From Bacteroidetes bacterium UBA7688 (lineage in GTDB: Bacteria > Bacteroidota > Bacteroidia > Chitinophagales > Chitinophagaceae): 20,241 nucleotides of DNA. The notes under the pieces were generated by a model. It was not told where the DNA came from and made no database searches. It saw only the letters and a list, made by a program, of their open reading frames with translations. The position numbers and the translations under genes were made by a program. This document shows, one piece after another, positions 6,174-13,272 of this stretch (its first letter is position 1; each line of letters opens with the position of its first letter). The stretch lies in the NCBI GenBank assembly GCA_002482815.1, contig DLGS01000292.1, positions 1 through 20,241 of the forward strand. Reading direction: 5' to 3'.

Positions 6174-6938
6174 ATGTCTATCACAAACGAGGCCGAACTG
6201 GCTGGAATGAAAAAGGCAAGCGAAGCGGTTGCCTATACCCTGAAGGAAATGAGAAACTATGCCCAAGTTGGTATGTCTACAAAAGAATTGGACGACTACG
6301 GCGGACAAATCCTGAACGAACTGGGAGCCAAATCGGCACCGTATCTCACCTATGGTTTCCCCGGCTGGACCTGCATCAGCGTGAACAATGAATTTTGTCA
6401 TGGCATTCCCTCCGATAAAAGAATATTGCAGGAAGGCGATTTGATTAACATTGATGTGTCGGCCGAACTGGATGGATTTTGGTCGGACAACGGAGGCTCC
6501 TTTGTATTGGGTAAAGATATCCACCAACACCAAAAACTGGTGGAAGCATCGAGAGAGATTTTATTGAAAGCAATCAACAATATTAAAGGCGGTGTAAAAA
6601 TTGCCGACATCGGCCATCTGATAGAAACCGAAGCGAAGAAAAGAGGTTACAGAGTAATCAAAAACTTGACCGGCCACGGTGTTGGCAGAAGCTTGCACGA
6701 AGAGCCAAACGAAATTGCAAATTACAGAGACCGTTTTAACCTGAGCAGATTTAAGAAAAACGCCGTCGTCGCAATAGAAACCTTTATATCCACCAACTCC
6801 ACCTACGCTGAAACCCTGAAAGACGGCTGGACTATGGTGGGCAACAGGGGCGGCTTTATGGCGCAACACGAACACACCATCGTAGTGACCGATGGCAAAC
6901 CCCTTGTGCTCACAGAGATGAACGGCATTTGGAATTAG
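6174..6938 (+). CDS. map: Methionine aminopeptidase, type I
   Basis: The enzyme removes the N-terminal methionine from new proteins in the cytoplasm. All metal ligands expected for the family are in place: D94 (in NIDVS), D105 (in SDNGGSF), H168 (in TGHGVG), E202 (in AIETF) and E233 (in QHEHT). The substrate-side H76 (in CHGIP) is also present. The 254-residue length without an N-terminal zinc finger fits class Ia. The stretch around D105 reads FWSDNGGSF where the common form is close to FHGDTSRTF. In Bacteroidota the housekeeping map usually lies beside secY and infA in the ribosomal protein cluster, so this copy may be a second, accessory enzyme. A weak -7-like TAACTTTA lies at 6148-6155 over the stop of the gene before. 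Confidence 0.95.
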   Translation: MSITNEAELAGMKKASEAVAYTLKEMRNYAQVGMSTKELDDYGGQILNELGAKSAPYLTYGFPGWTCISVNNEFCHGIPSDKRILQEGDLINIDVSAELDGFWSDNGGSFVLGKDIHQHQKLVEASREILLKAINNIKGGVKIADIGHLIETEAKKRGYRVIKNLTGHGVGRSLHEEPNEIANYRDRFNLSRFKKNAVVAIETFISTNSTYAETLKDGWTMVGNRGGFMAQHEHTIVVTDGKPLVLTEMNGIWN

Positions 6939-6952
6939 ATCCTATTTTACGC

Positions 6953-6985
6953 AAAAAAACCTCCGGAAAGTTCCGGAGGTTTTTT
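6953..6985. terminator. Bidirectional rho-independent terminator between map and dapA
   Basis: CCTCCGGAA (6960-6968) pairs with TTCCGGAGG (6971-6979). Seven A lie on the left (6953-6959) and six T on the right (6980-6985), so the hairpin can end both the rightward map transcript and the leftward accA-dapA transcript. The dapA stop is at 7005. Confidence 0.93.
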
Positions 6986-7004
6986 GTTTAGAATCAAAAG
7001 CAGA

Positions 7005-7883
7005 TTAAAGCGTTTTCATAAAATCCTGAATGTTGGTTTTGGTGTTTTCAGAAACATTCACCAATGGCAAACGAAGCGTGTCGCCGCAAATGTTCATTTC
7101 CTTCAAAACACATTTTACACCTCCCGGATTTCCTTCAGCAAAAAGCAGGTCGATTCCTTTCAGTAATTTATAATGCATTTGTTTGCTTGTTGCAAAATCG
7201 CCGTTCAGCGCGGCGTTCACCATATTGGTAAAGTCTTTCGTGAAGCAATTGGCAGCAACAGAAATCACCCCGTGAAAACCAACGGCTATTTGTGGCAAGA
7301 CCAGGTTGTCGTCGCCGGACAAAAGCTGAAAATGAGCGGGAGCAGCCTGTACATAATCCATAAACTGAACCATATTCCCACTCGCCTCTTTGATTGCTAC
7401 AATGTGGCTGAATTCATTCGCCAGACGGACAGCAGTGGCGGGTAAAATGTTGCCAGCCGTACGTCCCGGAACATTGTATAAAATGATAGGCAGCTTAGTG
7501 GCTTGCGCAACCGCTTTGAAATGCTGGTAAATACCTTCCTGTGTTGGCTTGTTGTAATATGGCGACACACTCAGCAGGCCGGAAACACCGGTAAAATCAT
7601 AAGATTTGATTTGTTCTACCAGTTCTGCTGTATTGTTTCCACCCATTCCACACACCACAGGCACACGGCCGGCATTGTGTTTCACGATATGGGCCAACAC
7701 TTTTTTCTTCTCGTCGTTGTTAAGGGTCGGTGTTTCGGCAGTTGTGCCCAAAGCCACCAGGTAATTTACGCCGTTATCAATCACATGATCCACCAGTTTG
7801 CTGAGGGATACATAATCTACAGAAAGGTCTGCATTGAAAGGGGTAACCAAAGCGACACCTGTGCCGCGAAACGAAATGCTCAT
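7005..7883 (-). CDS. dapA: 4-hydroxy-tetrahydrodipicolinate synthase
   Basis: The enzyme condenses pyruvate with aspartate semialdehyde, the first committed step to diaminopimelate and lysine. Family motifs are complete: 'ALGTTAETPTL' (T47/T48), 'SVSPYYNKPTQEG' (Y110), 'LYNVPGRTAGN' (Y136, R141) and 'IVAIKEASGN', whose K165 forms the Schiff base with pyruvate. The 292-residue length is standard. It follows accA by 28 bp with no terminator, so the two form an operon that ends at the hairpin 6953-6985. Diaminopimelate also feeds peptidoglycan, so the operon supplies both membrane and wall precursors. Confidence 0.97.
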   Translation of the reverse strand: MSISFRGTGVALVTPFNADLSVDYVSLSKLVDHVIDNGVNYLVALGTTAETPTLNNDEKKKVLAHIVKHNAGRVPVVCGMGGNNTAELVEQIKSYDFTGVSGLLSVSPYYNKPTQEGIYQHFKAVAQATKLPIILYNVPGRTAGNILPATAVRLANEFSHIVAIKEASGNMVQFMDYVQAAPAHFQLLSGDDNLVLPQIAVGFHGVISVAANCFTKDFTNMVNAALNGDFATSKQMHYKLLKGIDLLFAEGNPGGVKCVLKEMNICGDTLRLPLVNVSENTKTNIQDFMKTL

Positions 7884-7911
7884 TAGAATATGTTGATATT
7901 GTACTTAAAAA

Positions 7912-8868
7912 TTATTTGCTCTCTTCGTAAAAACCCATTTTAGAGAATTTCTCAATACGATCGTCAATACGTTTTTCTGCATCGATTTTGGTAAGCTCGC
8001 GCACCGACTGGATCAGGTATTCCTTTAAAATAACCGCCATTTCTTCCGGTTTGGTTTGCGCGCCGCCAACGGGTTCTTTAATGACATCGTCCACCAGGTT
8101 GAAGCCCAGCATATCTTCAGAAGTAAGCTTGAGTTGTTCTGCAGCTTTTACTTTAAAATCCCAGCTGCGCCAAAGAATGGTTGAACAGTTTTCGGGAGAG
8201 ATAACAGTATACCATGTGTTTTCCAACATAGCAACTTTGTCGCCGATACCAATGCCCAAAGCTCCGCCTGACGCGCCTTCACCAATAATTACACAAATAA
8301 CCGGAACCTTCAGGTTGGTCATTTCAAACAGGTTTCTGGCAATTGCCTCCCCTTGTCCGCGTTCTTCTGCTTCCAAACCGGGAAAAGCACCAGGGGTGTC
8401 GATGAAGGTAATAATAGGATGATTGAACTTTTCGGCCATCTTCATCAGGCGTAGTGCCTTGCGATACCCTTCCGGATTGGCCATGCCAAAATTGCGCAGC
8501 TGACGCATTTTGGTGTTCGTACCTTTTTGTTGGCCCAGTACCATTACCGGCATTCCATCCAGTTTTGCCATTCCGCCCACCATAGCCTTGTCGTCTTTCA
8601 CCTGGCGATCGCCATATAATTCGGTAAATTCGGTAAAAATCTGGTCAATATAGAACAAAGTATAAGGCCTTTCGGGATGGCGGCTCAGCTGAACACGCTG
8701 CCAGGGCGTAAGGTTTTCATATATTTTTGCCCTTGTTGTTTCGATAGAATTTTCTAACTCTGAAATGGTGGCACTAACGTCCAACTGATTTTTTTCAGCC
8801 GTTTCTTTTAGTTTATCCAATTGATGGTAAAGTTCTTCAAGCGGCTTTTCAAAATCCAGAAACTGCAT
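7912..8868 (-). CDS. accA: Acetyl-CoA carboxylase carboxyltransferase subunit alpha
   Basis: AccA pairs with AccD to move CO2 from biotin to acetyl-CoA, giving malonyl-CoA for fatty acid synthesis. The start MQFLDFEKPLEEL and the helical N-terminal region are typical. Family blocks follow: 'PWQRVQLSRHPERPYTLFYI', 'FHPIIT'-like 'FNHPIITFIDTPGAFPG', 'EERGQGEAIARNL', 'IGEGASGGALGIGIGDKV' and 'YTVISPENCSTILWRSWD'. I chose the ATG at 8868 (318 aa). An ATG at 8880 adds four residues. A GTG at 8895 lies inside a perfect TAnnTTTG -7 box (8895-8902), so it cannot be the start if that box is used. dapA follows in the same operon. Confidence 0.96.
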   Translation of the reverse strand: MQFLDFEKPLEELYHQLDKLKETAEKNQLDVSATISELENSIETTRAKIYENLTPWQRVQLSRHPERPYTLFYIDQIFTEFTELYGDRQVKDDKAMVGGMAKLDGMPVMVLGQQKGTNTKMRQLRNFGMANPEGYRKALRLMKMAEKFNHPIITFIDTPGAFPGLEAEERGQGEAIARNLFEMTNLKVPVICVIIGEGASGGALGIGIGDKVAMLENTWYTVISPENCSTILWRSWDFKVKAAEQLKLTSEDMLGFNLVDDVIKEPVGGAQTKPEEMAVILKEYLIQSVRELTKIDAEKRIDDRIEKFSKMGFYEESK

Positions 8869-8894
8869 AAGATTTGTCATTTTAAAATGGAGCA

Positions 8895-8902
8895 CAAATG
8901 TA
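8895..8902 (-). promoter_or_regulatory. Candidate -7 box of the accA-dapA promoter
   Basis: The minus strand reads TACATTTG, a full match to the Bacteroidota TAnnTTTG box, 26 bp before the chosen accA ATG. No clear TTTG -33 partner lies at the usual distance, so this is supported by half the consensus only. Confidence 0.5.
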
Positions 8903-8926
8903 GTTCAAAAAATAATTTTAAAGAGA

Positions 8927-8959
8927 TTTGGAATTTTCAAAAATAAGTCCCTATATTTG
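8927..8959 (+). promoter_or_regulatory. Promoter of the tRNA-Asp gene
   Basis: TTTG at 8927-8930, 21 bp of spacer, then TATATTTG at 8952-8959 fits the TTTG/TAnnTTTG consensus of the primary sigma factor of Bacteroidota. Transcription would start about 10 bp before the tRNA 5' end at 8978. It is divergent from the accA promoter. Confidence 0.75.
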
Positions 8960-8977
8960 CAGCCCCAACGGGGAAAT

Positions 8978-9051
8978 GGATCGGTAGTTCAGTTGGTTAG
9001 AATGCCGCCCTGTCACGGCGGAGGTCGCGGGTTCGAGTCCCGTCCGGTCCG
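8978..9051 (+). tRNA. tRNA-Asp (anticodon GUC)
   Basis: The 74-base cloverleaf is complete. The acceptor stem GGATCGG/CCGGTCC has one U-G pair. The D arm carries AGTTGGTTA. The anticodon stem CCGCC/GGCGG holds loop CTGTCAC with anticodon GTC at 9012-9014. The T arm is GCGGG-TTCGAGT-CCCGT. The discriminator base is G, as expected for aspartate. CCA is not encoded (CAA follows), so it is added after transcription. The gene has its own promoter upstream and a terminator from 9057. Confidence 0.97.
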
Positions 9052-9056
9052 CAAGA

Positions 9057-9085
9057 AGCTTCACTAGAAATAGTGGAGCTTTTTT
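9057..9085 (+). terminator. Rho-independent terminator of the tRNA-Asp gene
   Basis: AGCTTCACTA (9057-9066) pairs with TAGTGGAGCT (9071-9080) around a GAAA tetraloop, with one G-U pair. Six T follow (9080-9085). The hairpin starts only 5 bp after the tRNA 3' end. Confidence 0.93.
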
Positions 9086-9088
9086 GTT

Positions 9089-9226
9089 ATGCAATATTTT
9101 GTCTACATCCTGTAAAGTGGCATAACGGCTGTAGTACTTTCAGTAAAAATTCATTTCTAATTTCCAACCTTCCATCAGAACGTATCCTTTGGCCCTGGCG
9201 GCTCTAGCTCTTCCCGTAAAAAATAA
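9089..9226 (+). pseudogene. Possible fossil of a GIY-YIG nuclease (UPF0213-type) gene behind the tRNA
   Basis: Right after the terminator, ATG at 9089 reads MQYFVYIL and then TAA (9113-9115). 'YFVYIL' followed by Q-S is the usual start of small GIY-YIG nucleases, and TAA is one C-to-T change from CAA (Gln). The same frame then gives SGITAVVLSVKIHF, a second stop at 9158, and a Ser-rich tail ending GGSSSSRKK at 9226. The middle of the nuclease is missing, so at best both ends of a deleted gene remain. The rest of the 9086-9249 stretch shows nothing else. The match is short and made from memory, so it may be chance. Confidence 0.25.
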
Positions 9227-9249
9227 TTTGGAAAATAGTTTGACTTTTA

Positions 9250-9297
9250 TTTGCAAACTATAAATATAGTTTTACCTTTGAACTATATTTATAGTTT
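9250..9297 (+). promoter_or_regulatory. Promoter and twin BlaI-type operators of the blaI-like/M56-amidase operon
   Basis: The promoter is TTTG at 9250-9253, exactly 19 bp of spacer, and TACCTTTG at 9273-9280, a full match to the Bacteroidota consensus. Operator 1, AAACTATAAATATAGTTT (9255-9272), fills the spacer. Operator 2, AACTATATTTATAGTT (9281-9296), covers the likely transcription start and ends 2 bp before the ATG. Both have 7-bp half-sites AACTATA/TATAGTT around a 2-bp centre (AA or TT), and each is the reverse complement of the other's core. The centres lie 25 bp apart. A dimeric winged-helix repressor bound here would block the polymerase, which fits autoregulation by the BlaI-type product. 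The leader would be about 12 bases. Confidence 0.85.
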
Positions 9298-9298
9298 A

Positions 9299-9655
9299 AT
9301 GAAATCATTGACAAGAGCAGAAGAACAGGTAATGAAGGTGCTGTGGAAACTGGAAAGTGGCTTATTGATGGAAGTGGTAGACAATATGCCCACACCTCAG
9401 CCGCATAAAAACACCGTTGCTACTATTTTAAAAACACTGGTAGAAAAGGAATTTGTGCGGATAGAACCAATCGGCAGGATTCACCGGTATTTTCCGGCCG
9501 TGTCCAGGCAGGCCTATTCTAAAGGTTCACTTACCAATATGGCGAAGGGCTATTTCGAAGGCTCCTACAGCAGCATTGTTTCCTTTCTTGTTGATGAGAA
9601 ACAACTGTCTGTACAGGACCTGGAACTTTTGCTGAAGCAATTAAAGAAGAAATAA
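9299..9655 (+). CDS. BlaI/MecI family transcriptional repressor
   Basis: The 118-residue protein has the family's winged helix at residues 1-70: 'LTRAEEQVMKVLWKLESGLL', 'VVDNMPTPQPHKNTVATILK' (recognition helix) and 'VEKEFVRIEPIGRIHRYFPA' (wing). A dimerisation tail ends in 'LSVQDLELLLKQLKKK'. In the classic systems the repressor is cleaved in the tail after the membrane protease senses beta-lactams, freeing the operon. I do not see a certain cleavage site here. The ATG at 9299 starts at the family N-terminus; the upstream TTG at 9251 lies in the -33 box and is excluded. The M56 gene starts 10 bp after the stop. Confidence 0.93.
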   Translation: MKSLTRAEEQVMKVLWKLESGLLMEVVDNMPTPQPHKNTVATILKTLVEKEFVRIEPIGRIHRYFPAVSRQAYSKGSLTNMAKGYFEGSYSSIVSFLVDEKQLSVQDLELLLKQLKKK

Positions 9656-9665
9656 AACGGCACTT

Positions 9666-11162
9666 ATGCAGGAACTAATCCTCTTTGTCTTAAAAAGCAC
9701 CACCATAAGCGGTATCTTATCCGGATGGTATTTTCTGGCCCTGAAGAACAGGCGTATGCACAACTACAACAGGTTTTTCCTGTTATTTACTTTGTATGCA
9801 AGCCTGCAAATTCCTTTACTGGATTTTAACTGGTCGCCGGTGATGGAGACGCAAGCGGTACTATTTAATTCAGCAAGACTAATGCTGCACACCCTTAACG
9901 GACCGGATAGTTTACCATCTGCCACTCAAAATCAAACGGCGAATACGATTAACTGGCAGGCAATCATTATTGGGATATCTATTACCGTAAGCTTAGGTCT
10001 GCTCGTCACAATGTTGACCCGGGTTTTCATGATTTTGCGTTTGGGCAAAAAGTACCCTAATTCATTTGCTGACGGAATCAGGATGGTACACACCAATCTC
10101 CCAAACGCGCCCTTTTCGTTTATGAACACAATCTATTGGAGAGACACCCTTTCTCCTGAATCAGCATCCGGCAAAATAATATTGCAACATGAATTAACCC
10201 ACATCAAACAAAAACACACCATTGATAAGTTGGTCAGCCAATTGCTGAGCTGTATTTTTTGGATGAACCCGTTTTACTGGTTTATACAGAAAGAGTTGGG
10301 AATGGTGCACGAGTTTATCGCAGACGAGGAAGCTATTGTAAACAGCAACAATGGTCTGCGCCAGGAAGACCACACAGCAGTATTTGCGAAAATGTTATTA
10401 CAGGTTCATTTCAGCACAACGTATTTAACACCGGAACATCAATTTTTTTCTTCACCCATAAAAAGACGATTGACTATGCTACAAAAAAACAAGATAATAA
10501 AGGCTTCTGTTTTAAGACGCGCAGCTATATTGCCATTGCTTGCAGGCAGTATTTTACTCTTCGCATTCAGCCCGCGAACCGCACCTGGAAGTGCAGTAAT
10601 GAAGGCCGATAAGAAATTGGTGTTATTAGTAGATGCCGGGCATGGTGGAACAGATGCCGGTGGACAATATGGAAGTTTACTGGAAAAAGATCTCAGCCTG
10701 AAGGTCGCCATGCGATTAAAAGACCTGGCCCCCAATTACAACATCGAAGCCTATCTGACCAGAAGCGAAGACAAATTTCTGAGCCTCGACGAACGTGTAG
10801 CCGCTTCAAACCAATTGCATCCTGATGATTTCATCTCTATCCATGTAGATGATGAGCCGGGAAAGGAAAATGGTAAAGGCACATTTGACATTGCCATCAA
10901 TGATAAAAATGCAAAAGCAGAAGAAAGTAAACGACTTGCTTACGCGATATTGAAACGTGCATCACGCCCTGAATGGGAGCAAAAAAAGAATTTTTCGGAA
11001 AAGAATCTTTACGTGTTGCGCGAGAACATATCATCTGCTGCATTGATAGAAATAGGTGACATAAAAAACAAAGAACAAATGCAGCACATTCTGGATAATG
11101 CAAAGCTTGACGAGTTGTGCAATCGTATTCTGGAAGGCGTAGTAGAAGCACACAAGGAATAA
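9666..11162 (+). CDS. M56 (BlaR1-like) membrane protease fused to an N-acetylmuramoyl-L-alanine amidase domain
   Basis: Residues 1-305 are a BlaR1-like M56 unit. Hydrophobic segments lie near 5-25, 36-52, 98-122 and 282-302, with another hydrophobic stretch at 188-208. The zinc motif HELTH is at 175-179, and the third-ligand motif HEFIAD at 215-220. After the last membrane segment, residues 318-498 form an Amidase_3 domain: DAGHGGTDAG (H326), LLEKDLSLKVA (E340), 'VxLTR'-like AYLTRSEDKFLSLDERVAA, DDFISIHVD (H393) and ALIEIGDIKN (E462). The three zinc ligands and the catalytic Glu are all present. By BlaR1 topology the protease faces the cytoplasm and the amidase the periplasm, where it can bind or cut peptidoglycan. 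In BlaR1 that place is taken by a penicillin-binding sensor. It is co-transcribed with the repressor. I infer a wall-state sensor or an induced wall-editing enzyme. Confidence 0.92.
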   Translation: MQELILFVLKSTTISGILSGWYFLALKNRRMHNYNRFFLLFTLYASLQIPLLDFNWSPVMETQAVLFNSARLMLHTLNGPDSLPSATQNQTANTINWQAIIIGISITVSLGLLVTMLTRVFMILRLGKKYPNSFADGIRMVHTNLPNAPFSFMNTIYWRDTLSPESASGKIILQHELTHIKQKHTIDKLVSQLLSCIFWMNPFYWFIQKELGMVHEFIADEEAIVNSNNGLRQEDHTAVFAKMLLQVHFSTTYLTPEHQFFSSPIKRRLTMLQKNKIIKASVLRRAAILPLLAGSILLFAFSPRTAPGSAVMKADKKLVLLVDAGHGGTDAGGQYGSLLEKDLSLKVAMRLKDLAPNYNIEAYLTRSEDKFLSLDERVAASNQLHPDDFISIHVDDEPGKENGKGTFDIAINDKNAKAEESKRLAYAILKRASRPEWEQKKNFSEKNLYVLRENISSAALIEIGDIKNKEQMQHILDNAKLDELCNRILEGVVEAHKE

Positions 11163-11189
11163 AAGTAGTTCCTGGAAAACGGTCTAATC

Positions 11190-11222
11190 AAAAAAACGCC
11201 GCTGATATCAGTGGCGTTTTTT
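11190..11222. terminator. Bidirectional rho-independent terminator between the M56-amidase and AraC genes
   Basis: ACGCCGCTGA pairs with TCAGTGGCGT (one G-U) across a self-complementary centre CTGATATCAG. Seven A lie on the left (11190-11196) and six T on the right (11217-11222). It serves the rightward M56-amidase operon and the leftward AraC gene. Confidence 0.92.
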
Positions 11223-11239
11223 CGTTTCCTGAATAAAGG

Positions 11240-12106
11240 TCAGGATAAATATTTTTCTTCCCAAAACTGCTTGAACTCTTTGGGTGTCTGACTTTCATTT
11301 TTGGTAAAGAAACGGGTGAAATAGGAACTGTCTTTGAAATTCAGTTTGAATGCAATTTCTTTTATGCTGTCCTGAGAATTGAGCAGGAGACGTTTGGCTT
11401 CTATCAATGTCCTTTCCTGAATCAATTCAACAGCTGTTTTGCCGATCACTTTTTTAAGGCAATTGTTCAACACTTTGGCACTGATGGCCAATTCGCCGGC
11501 ATAGTCCTGAACATTTGCTTTTTCAAGAAAATGCATTTCAAGGAGGTCTGAAAAACGTTTGTAATTTTCCCAATCGTAAATGCTGTAATTGGGGTTGTGA
11601 CGCTCTTCTACCAAAGCTGCCGTTTTGTGCCGGATGCAATGGGAAAGAAAAATAGAAGTGTAATTCTGGCTCAGGCTGTAAGACAACATTCCCGATGATT
11701 TCAATTCCTCCTGCAGATGATTGATTGTTGTCATCAAAAGAGAAAATTCTTCTTTTTCAAATTCAAGGCAAGGAGCGTTGTAATTGTTTTGTGCAAGTTG
11801 CGGGAAGAAAAAAGCGCCCAGCATATTCATAAAATGTTTGCTGCACAAAAGGATTTTCCCGGTTGAGGCTGCTGTTCTTTTTACCAGATGAATTTGCTGT
11901 GGGAAAACGATATGGACAGAACAATCATTGATCTGAAATTCTGTGAAATCAATGAAATGAGAACCACCGCCTTTTTCGAAAATAAAAAATTCGAAATAAG
12001 AATGCCTGTGCGGCTTTTGAAAATCATAAGGTGTAAATTCCCCCAAAGGAATCACCTTCAATTCGTTGTCGCCTTTGGGCAGGTTGTTTACAGGAATACT
12101 TTTCAT
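11240..12106 (-). CDS. AraC family transcriptional regulator
   Basis: The 288-residue protein has an N-terminal cupin-like ligand domain ('PHRHSYFEFFIFEKGGGSHF', 'FPQQIHLVKR') and a C-terminal pair of helix-turn-helix units at about residues 185-280: 'VQDYAGELAISAKVLNNCLK', 'LIEAKRLLLNSQDSIKEIAF' and 'FKDSSYFTRFFTKNESQTPK'. The second block is the highly conserved AraC signature. The layout is that of the HTH_18 activators that respond to small molecules; the ligand is unknown. The ATG at 12106 lies 8 bp after a perfect -7 box (12115-12122), and a GTG at 12112 would sit even closer. No target operon can be named. The gene converges with the M56-amidase operon and shares its terminator. Confidence 0.92.
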   Translation of the reverse strand: MKSIPVNNLPKGDNELKVIPLGEFTPYDFQKPHRHSYFEFFIFEKGGGSHFIDFTEFQINDCSVHIVFPQQIHLVKRTAASTGKILLCSKHFMNMLGAFFFPQLAQNNYNAPCLEFEKEEFSLLMTTINHLQEELKSSGMLSYSLSQNYTSIFLSHCIRHKTAALVEERHNPNYSIYDWENYKRFSDLLEMHFLEKANVQDYAGELAISAKVLNNCLKKVIGKTAVELIQERTLIEAKRLLLNSQDSIKEIAFKLNFKDSSYFTRFFTKNESQTPKEFKQFWEEKYLS

Positions 12107-12114
12107 AGCCACCC

Positions 12115-12122
12115 CAAATTTA
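12115..12122 (-). promoter_or_regulatory. Candidate -7 box of the AraC regulator gene
   Basis: The minus strand reads TAAATTTG (TAnnTTTG), with its downstream end 8 bp before the ATG at 12106. No TTTG partner at the usual distance is seen. The transcript would have almost no leader. Confidence 0.45.
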
Positions 12123-12150
12123 ATCAGTTATTGGCTGTATTAAAAAACTA

Positions 12151-13221
12151 TCAGTCTTTAATTTTTACATAATGAAGATATTCAAAAGTGCTGTTGGCTT
12201 TATGCTGACGGTTTTCTGTTTTGTCCGCTTTAAACCTTGAGTATTCTTTTGTAAAGAGTCCATACTCGCCACGTTGGCTCATTATTTCTTTCACTTCTTC
12301 CAGTGACATTAATCCTTCATTGTTGTAGGAAAGGAAAATGTATTTGAAATCTGCATCTTGAATTAAAGTCTCAAAACTCTCTTTCACCTTGCTTTTCAGG
12401 CAATAGTCCGATTTTTGTTCCGAGTAATTGCGTAAACCGGTTTTGCCTTTTAATAAGGGGGCATCATATTTTGCAATCGTTTCCAGCAGATGATAATTGG
12501 CTGCATACTGACGATGGTTATAAGGAGGGTCAAGGTATAAAATATCGCCTTTTATTTTTGAAATCAAAGTATTGGCATCTTCGCAAAATACCTGCTGATT
12601 CGGATTTCCTGGAATGAGTATAGCAGGAGTCATTTGTAATTTAGCGGCAGCTGATTTTTTAATTTTTTTGAGATATGCCCCATAAACAGATGCTGTATTG
12701 GCAAGCTTGTCAATATTCTCAATAAGCGTAGCCAGGAGGAAGAAGTATTCGTTTTCAGTAATCAGGTTTTCACTATACCATTCTTCAATTTTAAGCCGGA
12801 TAGCATCACATTGTTTTCCATTTTCATCAGTAAAATAAAGTCGCTCGGCACCTTCTCCTTTTGTGCCACCAAGACAATAATTTTTATAAATAAAGCCTTC
12901 GACCGGCGGTATGGATGTCAAATAATGACAGACAAAAGCAGCTCTTTTATCAACATTAAGCGTTACAATCTCCGGTAAAAATCCCAATAAATTTTCGAAA
13001 GCAGGCACGTCCGTATTTCCGACATAATGACGATTAAGAACATAACTGTAGTACTGCATGTCATTTGCCGTTACTTCAAATCCCCTTTCTTTAAAATGTT
13101 TGCCAACCGCACCTGTTCCGGCAAATAAATCACAAAAAGTATGACAATCTTTATCAGTAATTTCAAGAATGGAATTTTCTAAAAAAGATAAAAGTGACCA
13201 CTTGCTGCCAATGTAATTCAT
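12151..13221 (-). CDS. Adenine-specific DNA methyltransferase (D12 class), apparently orphan
   Basis: The enzyme should transfer a methyl group from S-adenosylmethionine to N6 of adenine in a short DNA target. The motif order is that of the alpha/D12 class: NYIGSK at residues 2-7, the SAM-binding FCDLFAGTGAVGKHF with D31, the acidic 'VTANDMQYYS', then a target-recognition region (about 90-210), and the catalytic DPPY at 231-234 in 'DILYLDPPYNHRQY'. The C-terminal 'YIFLSYNNEGLMS' is typical of part of this class. The 356-residue length is sufficient for a complete enzyme. I chose the ATG at 13221 because NYIGSK normally stands at the extreme N-terminus; the TTG at 13275 lies in a perfect -7 box. 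No restriction endonuclease gene is adjacent. The target sequence cannot be read from the gene. Confidence 0.9.
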   Translation of the reverse strand: MNYIGSKWSLLSFLENSILEITDKDCHTFCDLFAGTGAVGKHFKERGFEVTANDMQYYSYVLNRHYVGNTDVPAFENLLGFLPEIVTLNVDKRAAFVCHYLTSIPPVEGFIYKNYCLGGTKGEGAERLYFTDENGKQCDAIRLKIEEWYSENLITENEYFFLLATLIENIDKLANTASVYGAYLKKIKKSAAAKLQMTPAILIPGNPNQQVFCEDANTLISKIKGDILYLDPPYNHRQYAANYHLLETIAKYDAPLLKGKTGLRNYSEQKSDYCLKSKVKESFETLIQDADFKYIFLSYNNEGLMSLEEVKEIMSQRGEYGLFTKEYSRFKADKTENRQHKANSTFEYLHYVKIKD

Positions 13222-13272
13222 AAAAGTTGTGCGGTCGAAATGGTGAAACTCAGGATAGTATTTTGCAGGAGG

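Noticed and set aside
8869..8895. Longer AccA starting at the GTG at 8895
   Set aside because: The codon lies within the candidate -7 box, and the family begins close to NFLDFE/QFLDFE, matching the ATG at 8868.
9116..9250. A minus-strand frame between the tRNA and the BlaI gene reading GRARAARAKGYVLMEGWKLE
   Set aside because: It has no start codon of its own, ends quickly, has AT-rich flanks, and matches nothing I recognise. It is treated as chance or as the reverse of the nuclease fossil.
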